Shown: piece after piece, positions 28,510-34,078 of the stretch
How the letters are laid out: the number at the start of each line of letters is the position of its first letter
How positions within the stretch are numbered: the first letter of the stretch is position 1
Assembly (NCBI GenBank): GCA_005883575.1
Contig: VBFH01000072.1
Span: forward strand, 1 to 34,078
Length of the DNA: 34,078 nt
Origin: Chloroflexota bacterium
Lineage (GTDB): Bacteria; Chloroflexota; Dormibacteria; Dormibacterales; Dormibacteraceae
Reading direction: 5' to 3'
Program-made: the position numbers and the translations under genes
The notes under the pieces: model-generated
Seen by the model: only the letters and a program-made list of their open reading frames with translations
Databases searched by the model: none
Told to the model about the DNA's origin: nothing

Positions 28510-29652
28510 CTAGATGACGGTGAGAACGGCCTCGATCAGGCTCCTGGTGCGGGGATCCACGCCATAGACCGGGCGCATCTGGTTCATGACGTACCCGAAG
28601 GCCAAACCGAGCTCCGGGTGCGCGAACCCGACCGAGCCGCCGCTTCCATGGTGCCCGAAGGAGCCGTCGCCGGCCATGGGACGGAAGTGAAAAGGAAGCT
28701 GGAATCCGGTCGCGTAATGCGTCTCGAACCCCATCGTGAGGTCTTGGCCCTTCGCCTGGGTTCTGGTCGCACTCTCCAGCGTCCGCGGCTCCAGAAGCCG
28801 CACCCCGTCGACCTCGCCGATGCAGGCGGCATAGATTCGAGCCAGCGCGCGACCGTTTCCGATGCCGTTGCCGGCGGGGACCTCCGCCGACCGAAATGCG
28901 TATTCGTTGAACGCAACCGGAGGGATCGCCGGGTTGTTGAACGACTTATAGGTGAGCGAGCTCGGATCGGCGGCCCGGATGGAAAAGGGATCGGGCGGAT
29001 CGGTGGGCCTAGGCGGAATCACGGGCGCAACCCGTCCATTCAGGGGTTCAGGCAGGCCGATCCAGAACTCGGCGTCAAGCGGCTTGGTGATGCGCTCAGC
29101 CACGAGTGCGCCGACGCTCATGCCCGAGATTCGGCGGATCACCTCGCCCGCGAGCCAACCAAACGTGAAGGTGTGATAGCCATGGGCGGTCCCCGGCTCC
29201 CAAAAAGGTCTCTGCGCGGCGAGGGCCTCAACGACTGGTGTCCACGCGAGCACGTCGTCGAGGCCCAAGGGGCGATCGATCGCCGCCAGCCCGGACTGGT
29301 GGCTGAAAAGCCAGCGGACGGGAATTCGGCCCTTGCCCAGGGCGCCAAACTCGCGCCAGTACTCCGTAACTGGCGCGTCGAAGTCCAGCCGGCCCTCCTG
29401 GTTGAGCATGTGTGCCGCGATAGCCACGATGCCCTTGGTGCTGGACCAGACCATCTGCAGAGTTTCCGGCGTGTACGGAACGGAACCCCCGGGCGCGGTC
29501 ACACCGCCGGCCAGGTCGACCACACGGCGGCCGTGCAGGTACACGCAGCAAGCCGCGCCGACTTCGCCGAAGCGCTCGAAGTTGCCGGCGAACGCCTCCT
29601 GCACAGACTCGAAGCCAGCCGCGACCGACCCGCGGATCTGGGTGTCGATCAC
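28510..29652 (-). CDS. Serine hydrolase, beta-lactamase/EstB family
   Basis: A 380-residue class-C-like serine hydrolase. The SxxK motif is Ser70-Ser-Thr-Lys73 (MVWSSTKGIVAI), the tyrosine motif lies in AHGYHTFTFGWLAGEVI, and HHGSGGSVGFAHPELG near the C-terminus takes the place of the KTG box, as in EstB-type carboxylesterases. There is no signal peptide, so it is probably cytoplasmic and an esterase or amidase, not a resistance enzyme. The GTG 29652 start lies 12 nt after the small membrane protein gene, implying cotranscription. Confidence 0.88.
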   Translation of the reverse strand: MIDTQIRGSVAAGFESVQEAFAGNFERFGEVGAACCVYLHGRRVVDLAGGVTAPGGSVPYTPETLQMVWSSTKGIVAIAAHMLNQEGRLDFDAPVTEYWREFGALGKGRIPVRWLFSHQSGLAAIDRPLGLDDVLAWTPVVEALAAQRPFWEPGTAHGYHTFTFGWLAGEVIRRISGMSVGALVAERITKPLDAEFWIGLPEPLNGRVAPVIPPRPTDPPDPFSIRAADPSSLTYKSFNNPAIPPVAFNEYAFRSAEVPAGNGIGNGRALARIYAACIGEVDGVRLLEPRTLESATRTQAKGQDLTMGFETHYATGFQLPFHFRPMAGDGSFGHHGSGGSVGFAHPELGLAFGYVMNQMRPVYGVDPRTRSLIEAVLTVI

Positions 29653-29664
29653 GCGATCACGCTA

Positions 29665-30108
29665 CTACTCGCCGACCGCCTTCCGGCGCTTGGGCGGCCG
29701 CACGCGTCTGGTGACCGGCGGCACTTTGGAGATGCGCGCCGCGCGCCGGTAGACGTTGACCTCGATCGGCAGCACGCCCATGTTGACGAGCGTCGCCCAA
29801 AGCCCGCCCGCGAGGAGGCCGATGAAGGCGCCGAGCAAGCCGACGAGAAGGCCGACCGCGGGGATGACGAGAAACCAGCGGTCGGACACGGTCTCCAGCG
29901 AACCGACCTGGTTGCCCAGAGGCAAGAGCTGCTGGGCGATGCCGAGGCTGAAGCCGAGCTGGTTTTGCCAGTCGACGACCGCCCCCGCAAGCCAGCTGAT
30001 CAATGCCCCGAGGATGCTGCCCGCGAAGAGCCCGAACACGAACCCGGTGATGGCCCCTGCGAACATCGCGCTCCGAATCGACAGCCTGACCAGGTAGTCG
30101 TTCACCAT
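29665..30108 (-). CDS. Small membrane protein of unknown function
   Basis: I do not recognise a family. The 147-residue protein has two long glycine-rich hydrophobic regions (SAMFAGAITGFVFGLFAGSILGALISWLAG and WFLVIPAVGLLVGLLGAFIGLLAGGLWATLV), each able to form a helical hairpin, and a basic cytoplasmic tail (PPVTRRVRPPKRRKAVGE). The ATG at 30108 overlaps the end of the GH2 gene by 7 nt, so the two are translationally coupled. It may assist the GH2 protein at the membrane, but that is inference from position alone. Confidence 0.72.
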   Translation of the reverse strand: MVNDYLVRLSIRSAMFAGAITGFVFGLFAGSILGALISWLAGAVVDWQNQLGFSLGIAQQLLPLGNQVGSLETVSDRWFLVIPAVGLLVGLLGAFIGLLAGGLWATLVNMGVLPIEVNVYRRAARISKVPPVTRRVRPPKRRKAVGE

Positions 30109-32264
30109 GCGAGGCGCCTCGGTCTCACTCTAGATAGAAGGAAGATCAACAGGGCGAGCGCGATCGCCGGAACCGCAAAGCCGTAGGCGATGTAAGGCAG
30201 CAGCCGCGCGTGTCGCTCGCCGGGCACGATTGCGACCGCGACGCCCTTCGACCGGACGGCTGCCGGCGCCGAAGAGGGCCCTGTGCGGGCGAAGTCGCGG
30301 CTCGCCGCTGCACCTGCCTTGCGGAGCGAGCCGTCTGGCCGGTAAAGGCCGAACGTCTCGACCGTCAGCCCGGGCCGCTGCGTCCAGTAGTCGTCGAGCG
30401 TCCACCAGACCGCCGCTCCGACAAAGCCGTCTTGCTCGGTGTCGAAATCCGCCGAGAGCTGCGGGTAGTAGGTGTTGAACACGCGCAGCTGCTCATTTTC
30501 TTCCCTGGGATTGTCGGCCCAGTGGCCGAACTCGAGCACCACGATCGGTTTCTTCGGATATTTCTTGTGGGCCTGCTGCAGGGCGGTCTGAACGACCAGA
30601 CCCGACAGCCGGCCGCCGTATTGGACGCCGTAGTAGACCGTGTAGCCGGCGACGTCGAGGTTAGAGCTTGTCGGGTCCGAGGGGTCGGTGCCATACATGG
30701 CCTGACCCGTGAGTCGGGTTCCATCGATCCGCCGGTCGAGCGAGTGGAGCGCGTTCAGTGCGCTCGCGCGATCCCCCGATCCACCCGACTCGTTGGCGAA
30801 ACCATGAAAGAGGACGCTCGCGCGGTTGAAGTCGCGCAGGTCCATCTCGGCGAGCATCTGCTGCGGGATGCCGCGGTCCATCGCGATCGAGAAGGTCTGC
30901 GGCGAGAAGTGGTAGAGGGGGATCTCCTCCCAGAGCGCAATCCCACGCCGTTCGGCCAGGACCGGCAGGATCTGGTTCGGCGGATGGTGATCGACTCGAA
31001 TGAAATCCGCGTGAAGGTTGACGACGCGCGTCAGGATCGCGTCGATCTCCGCGGGCGAGCTCAATGGCCCGCCCCCCGGCGCACCCTGGTGGACGGGCAG
31101 CTGTCGCTCCTCATGGAGAGCGACGCCGTTGAAGGCGATGGGCTCACCATTCAGCAGAATGCGAGGCGCGGTCGAATCGACCCTCACCTGCCGCAGCCCG
31201 AAGCTCGTGTACAGGTCGTCGACCGGTTCGTCGTTGGCCAGGACCGTCACCTGCAGGACGTAGAGAGCGGGCAGGCTTGGGCTCCACAGGTCGGCTGACC
31301 GGATGGAGAAAGGTGCCGCAAGACGGAACACCGAATCGCCGCTGACGCCGCCGACGTTGATCTGGTGCTCGAGCAGCGGCTCGGCGTCTGGGGGTATGAG
31401 GCTGTTGGCTTCGGGATTCAAGAGGTTGCTCGAGTTGACCTGGGCCGGCCAGAGGCGCACCTGAACGGCGGTGTCCACGCTGTCGTTGCCGCGATGCTGG
31501 AGCACGATCGATACGTCGGCGCCATCGAGGTGCGGGATGACGTCGGTGCGCACGGTGCTCATCGCGGGAACCGCCTCGAGCCACACGTCGCCGACGATGC
31601 CGCCGTAGTTCCACCAGTCAGCGAGCCCCCACGGGACGATGTCGTCGCGGGTTCCCCATTCGGGGTTGTCGACGCGAACGACGAGGTTGTTGTAGGCGCC
31701 AGGGATAAGCGCTTGCGTGGCGTCGAGCGCGAACGGCGTGTCCCCGCCCTCGTGATAACCAAGGTACTGGCCGTTCAGCCACACGTCCGCGATGTAACGC
31801 ACCGCGCCGAACTTCAAAATCGCGTACTTGCCGCTCCAGACAGGTGGAACGAGGAAATCGAGACGGTAGTAGCCACCTGTCGCCGTGTGGTTCGGGGGCT
31901 GATTGAAACTGCCGGGCACGGCGATGGTCGACCAGCCGGAATCGTCGTACAGGGGGGCCGCGCGCTGGCCCAGCTCTGCGGTGATGGCTTTGAGCGAGGC
32001 CTTGCGGTCGGTCAGGCTCAGGCTGGTGGTGACCGCCCCAGGGTCGAACTGCCACGGGCCGTCGAGCTCGGCGCGAAGACGGGGCTGCCGGTCGAAGGTC
32101 GGCACGGGCTGACCCGACTCAAACGCCACAGGGCCGCCGGGCACGTCTTGAAAAGATAGTATCGGCGGGAGGTCGGCGCGACCCCCTGACAGGATGAGAC
32201 TGCACCCCGCCGCAAGCGGCAGGGCCAGGCACGCGATCAAGGCGGCAGCACATTTGTTCGGCAC
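30102..32264 (-). CDS. Glycoside hydrolase family 2 lipoprotein with C-terminal membrane helix
   Basis: The 720-residue protein begins with a lipoprotein signal (ALPLAAGC, Cys21). The sugar-binding jelly roll covers about residues 65-230 (DGPWQFDPG, GGYYRLDFLVP, DVWLNGQYLGYHEGG). An immunoglobulin-like domain follows to about 360, and a TIM barrel from about 365. In the barrel the acid/base is Glu492 (HGFANESGG) and the nucleophile is probably Glu578 (VVLEFGHW). The overall type is beta-galactosidase/beta-glucuronidase; the sugar is unknown. Residues about 688-712 form a membrane helix followed by RVRPRRLAW, so the enzyme should be fixed at both ends to the outer face of the membrane. GTG 32264 has GAGGTG upstream. 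It heads a minus-strand run that reaches the flotillin gene. Confidence 0.9.
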   Translation of the reverse strand: MPNKCAAALIACLALPLAAGCSLILSGGRADLPPILSFQDVPGGPVAFESGQPVPTFDRQPRLRAELDGPWQFDPGAVTTSLSLTDRKASLKAITAELGQRAAPLYDDSGWSTIAVPGSFNQPPNHTATGGYYRLDFLVPPVWSGKYAILKFGAVRYIADVWLNGQYLGYHEGGDTPFALDATQALIPGAYNNLVVRVDNPEWGTRDDIVPWGLADWWNYGGIVGDVWLEAVPAMSTVRTDVIPHLDGADVSIVLQHRGNDSVDTAVQVRLWPAQVNSSNLLNPEANSLIPPDAEPLLEHQINVGGVSGDSVFRLAAPFSIRSADLWSPSLPALYVLQVTVLANDEPVDDLYTSFGLRQVRVDSTAPRILLNGEPIAFNGVALHEERQLPVHQGAPGGGPLSSPAEIDAILTRVVNLHADFIRVDHHPPNQILPVLAERRGIALWEEIPLYHFSPQTFSIAMDRGIPQQMLAEMDLRDFNRASVLFHGFANESGGSGDRASALNALHSLDRRIDGTRLTGQAMYGTDPSDPTSSNLDVAGYTVYYGVQYGGRLSGLVVQTALQQAHKKYPKKPIVVLEFGHWADNPREENEQLRVFNTYYPQLSADFDTEQDGFVGAAVWWTLDDYWTQRPGLTVETFGLYRPDGSLRKAGAAASRDFARTGPSSAPAAVRSKGVAVAIVPGERHARLLPYIAYGFAVPAIALALLIFLLSRVRPRRLAW

Positions 32265-32347
32265 CCAGGCACCTCATTGGGAAGCGTTCTGCGCAGCCAA
32301 TGTACCGAGGCCGTGAGTAGGGCCACTTGCTCGCCCGTTCACGCCCT

Positions 32348-32638
32348 GTGGACAAGTCGAAGCGCTGGTCACGTGAGGTGACTGAGAAAAGCGACGCGCT
32401 CGACCTGGAATCGAACGTCTTCACCAGAGAGAACCCGCGCAGCATCGCCGAGTCGGTGAAGCGCTCGGCGGAGCACAGCAAACGGCGCAAGAGCGACCCG
32501 TATCGCTCCGCGATGTCGATGCTGACCTTCTACATCAATCGCGCGGGCAAGAACTTGCCGAAGCAGCGGCGCGAAAAGTTGGAAGCTGCTAAGGACGAGC
32601 TGCGGGCTATGTTCGGGAAGGCGGCCCGCCGCAAATAG
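32348..32638 (+). CDS. DUF3175 family small protein
   Basis: A 96-residue basic protein (GTG 32348; a TTG at 32327 would add seven residues). KRWSREVTEKSDALDLESNVFT, RSIAESVKRSAEHSKRRKSDP and YRSAMSMLTFYINRAGKNLP are the conserved blocks of DUF3175, a family of about this length found in many soil bacteria with no known function. No membrane segment is present; the high Lys/Arg content would permit nucleic-acid binding, but this is not shown. Confidence 0.82.
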   Translation: MDKSKRWSREVTEKSDALDLESNVFTRENPRSIAESVKRSAEHSKRRKSDPYRSAMSMLTFYINRAGKNLPKQRREKLEAAKDELRAMFGKAARRK

Positions 32639-32676
32639 CGCGGGAGCGATACGATCCCCGACGGAGGTGAAGTGAG

Positions 32677-32985
32677 ATGTTTGGGACGATCGCGAGGTAT
32701 CGGGTCAAGCCTGGGCACGAGAAGCAGCTGATGGAAGAGATGGGGTCCTTTGAAAGCGATCCGCCTGAGGGGTGGATGTACCACACCGCTTTCCGCAGCA
32801 CGAAGGATCCCAACGAGATCTGGCTCAGCGTTGTGTTCGAGAGCGAAGAGGCGTATCGGAAGAACGCCGACAGTCCCGACATGGATCGGGAGTACAAGCG
32901 GATGCTCGAACACCTGCAGGGCGAGCCGGAATGGCACGACGGCCAGGTCATCCATGAAGCTATGAGGCAGCCGGCGAAGAGCTGA
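32677..32985 (+). CDS. Antibiotic-biosynthesis-monooxygenase-like (ABM) domain protein
   Basis: The 102-residue protein has the pattern of a single dimeric alpha/beta-barrel domain: MFGTIARYRVKPGHEKQLMEEM, WMYHTAFRSTKDPNEIWLSVVFESEEAYRKNADSPDMDREYKRM. ABM-type proteins include heme-degrading and quinol monooxygenases and many of unknown role; no heme-binding asparagine or tryptophan pattern is evident, so the function is open. Start ATG 32677 is set by GGAGGTGA about 8 nt upstream. TACGAT near 32649 could be its -10. Confidence 0.78.
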   Translation: MFGTIARYRVKPGHEKQLMEEMGSFESDPPEGWMYHTAFRSTKDPNEIWLSVVFESEEAYRKNADSPDMDREYKRMLEHLQGEPEWHDGQVIHEAMRQPAKS

Positions 32986-33009
32986 CGAGCGCGGAGGCCG
33001 GCCAGGGAG

Positions 33010-33670
33010 TCAGAGCGTGACGCTCGAGGCGGCGGTGGGTGGAGTCTTGTGGATACCCAGCTCGGTCGTCACCCAGAGCTCGCCTCGCAGCGCCGGCCGC
33101 GTGCCTTCGCAGTGCTGCTCGAACAACACATCCATCACGGCGACAGTGCCTGCCGAAGCCCAGGTCAGGGTCGTGATCTCGAACCGTCCACCAAGCGTGT
33201 TGCACCCGCGGCCGTCGCCGTTGATGTCAATGCCTGGCGCCCTTAGGGTCACGAATGGCGCTCTTTCGGCATTGGTGAACTGGCCGGCGCCAAGCTGGCC
33301 CATTGTTTGGAGCGCGAAATTCCAGATACCACCAATCCCCCTGTCCTGACACGCTCGTGCGAATATCGCGGTTGTTGCCACCGACGGAGAAATCCGACTC
33401 CTTGAGCGTCCAGACCTGTTGCTTTCCCCCGCCGATGTAGTCCCCGGTGTCACTCTGGAAGTGCATCCAGGCGTCTGTTGCGGCCTGAGGAGCCTGCGGG
33501 ACGCTGGTCGTCGGTTCAGGTTGGGGCGATTCGGCCGGGCTCGCACCGGGCGCTGCCCGCGGGGGAAGCGTGACCACGGCAACCGTGGTGAGCCTCGCGT
33601 AAGTGGCGGATCCAAGAACCGCGCCGGTTGTTCCGCCAGCAAGACCGAGCCGCTGCTGATCGCGGCCCAT
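33010..33670 (-). pseudogene. Secreted protein gene with a one-base frameshift
   Basis: Two overlapping frames together spell one protein. The first part starts at ATG 33670 after a GGGAGG site. It has an N-terminal hydrophobic stretch, a Pro-rich linker and then HFQSDTGDYIGGG, NNRDIRTSVSG and WWYLEFRAPNNGP. The match then moves to the next frame with LGAGQFTNAERAPF, PGIDINGDGRGCN, FEQHCEGTRPALRGEL and a stop at 33010. The pieces fit a known secreted-domain pattern (SDxGDYIGxG ... GDGRGCN ... HCEGxxPALRG) of about 200 residues with unknown function. The break is at about 33297-33302, where a single extra base in GGGCCAG would explain it. It may be a real recent inactivation or an assembly error. 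Confidence 0.75.
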
Positions 33671-33825
33671 CTTGGCCTCCCTTGTAACGGGTTGGCCAGT
33701 GTCCAGGTCTCTTAACTCGGCATGTTCCGGGCGTTTTCCACAGCCGTTCCAACCCCGCGCCCAACGTGTTCCCAAACGGTCGAAACGAGATCGAAATCGC
33801 CCGTTTTCGGCGACGACACATGTGC
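33671..33825 (-). other. Short intergenic stretch before tRNA-Pro
   Basis: It holds the ribosome-binding site of the frameshifted gene next to 33671. At 33802-33818 it also holds a weak hairpin (TCGCC / GGCGA) followed on the minus strand by a short T-rich stretch that may end the tRNA transcript. I see no gene. Confidence 0.35.
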
Positions 33826-33902
33826 TGGTCGGGCGGGCGAGATTTGAACTCGCGGTCTCCTGGTCCCAAACCAGGCGCTTTTCCGAGCTAAGCTACCGCC
33901 CG
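33826..33902 (-). tRNA. tRNA-Pro (anticodon UGG), CCA encoded
   Basis: Read on the minus strand, the acceptor arms CGGGCGG and CCGCCCG pair perfectly, followed by discriminator A and an encoded CCA (33828-33826). The anticodon stem CCTGG/CCAGG encloses TTTGGGA, giving anticodon TGG. The T arm is GCGAG-TTCAAAT-CTCGC. Total length is 77 nt with CCA. No integrase or att-like duplication is seen beside it. Confidence 0.93.
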
Positions 33903-33954
33903 GTTTCGAGTGCGGTCAGATCGTGCGCGTCGGGTGATGGGCTACCGACGCGGG

Positions 33955-34078
33955 CTAAATTCTAGTCAGAAGCTTTCGCCGTTTCCCTCCGCCGGCGATA
34001 GACAACATCGATCCCGCGCCCCCAATGCTCAAGATCGACCCGGCGCTGCCGATGCTGAGAATCGAGCCCGCGCTCCCA
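33955..34078 (-). CDS. C-terminus of a GSAGSILSI-repeat protein (partial)
   Basis: The frame enters from the right edge and stops with TAG at 33957-33955. The visible 40 residues are successive 9-residue repeats: GSAGSILSI, GSAGSILSI, GGAGSMLSI, then AGGG and a basic end KRRKLLTRI. At the DNA level the unit is 27 bp with third-position and scattered changes, so the repeats are under coding constraint. Regular Gly-Ser with buried Ile/Leu every few residues suggests a solenoid such as a beta-helix or a membrane-associated ladder. I recall similar repeat proteins annotated as hypothetical in actinobacteria. Its full length and N-terminus are outside the window. Confidence 0.7.
   Translation of the reverse strand, partial: GSAGSILSIGSAGSILSIGGAGSMLSIAGGGKRRKLLTRI
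33955..34078. repeat. 27-bp tandem repeat array
   Basis: Units of ATCGANCCNGCGCNNCCNATGCTNA type begin near 34010 and run to the window end, at least two and a half copies. They encode the 9-residue repeats of the partial gene on the minus strand and probably continue beyond the window. Confidence 0.7.

Noticed and set aside
28618-30186. Long plus-strand open frame of over 500 codons opposite the serine hydrolase and membrane protein genes
   Set aside because: It is Arg/Asp/Gly-rich with no domain-like pattern and lies antisense to genes with clear motifs; long antisense frames are expected at this GC content.
33826-33902. Integration site at tRNA-Pro
   Set aside because: No integrase, no direct repeat of the tRNA 3' end and no change in gene style beside it were found.
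34010-34078. CRISPR-like repeat at the right edge
   Set aside because: The 27-bp units are directly abutting with no spacers and maintain an open frame, so they are coding tandem repeats.

Overview
This is a high-GC chromosomal window with no mobile element, prophage or CRISPR array. Several things suggest a free-living soil-type bacterium from the Actinomycetota, Chloroflexota or Dormibacterota side of the tree. These are a deazaflavin-type reductase and an F420-NADP-like reductase, a B12-dependent class II ribonucleotide reductase, a mycobacterial-type ATP-dependent DNA ligase, and several promoters whose -10 hexamer lies exactly 7 nt before a start codon (leaderless mRNAs). No rRNA is present, so the phylum is an inference.

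Layout. Positions 1-167 hold the tail of a NuoN-like membrane protein. From 164 to 3514 come a YdeI-like protein, a lipoprotein hydrolase and an SDR (minus strand), then a divergent NUDIX hydrolase. From 3527 to 8242 come a dCMP-deaminase-like enzyme, RmuC and NrdJ, a DNA-precursor/genome-maintenance block with a well-formed promoter and terminator around nrdJ. From 8353 to 11813 come small redox, acetyltransferase, antiporter and VOC genes.

The centrepiece is 11810-22949, a non-phosphorylative L-fucose-type catabolic locus. The proposed route is RhaM/FucU-like mutarotase, aldo/keto reductase (sugar to lactone), amidohydrolase-2 lactonase, L-fuconate dehydratase and SDR (2-keto-3-deoxy-fuconate dehydrogenase). 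The final diketo-acid hydrolase is not in the window. Uptake would use one lipoprotein sugar-binding protein and two separate pairs of ABC permeases, with no ATPase gene. A FadR-type GntR regulator sits in the middle. The same 17-bp motif, GTTTGTCAANNNTCCAA, occurs over the -35 hexamers of both minus-strand transport promoters and is a strong candidate for its operator.

From 22946 to 25900 come a Ni/Co permease with a nested inverted repeat over its promoter, an EcsC-like protein and a DNA ligase. A promoter plus a GNRA-loop terminator at 25927-26041 outlines a possible 80-nt small RNA. From 26088 to 32264 a minus-strand run encodes flotillin, NfeD, a serine hydrolase, a small membrane protein and a doubly anchored GH2 glycosidase. 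The right end holds DUF3175 and ABM-type small proteins, a frameshifted secreted-protein gene, tRNA-Pro(UGG), and the C-terminus of a protein made of 9-residue GSAGSILSI repeats.
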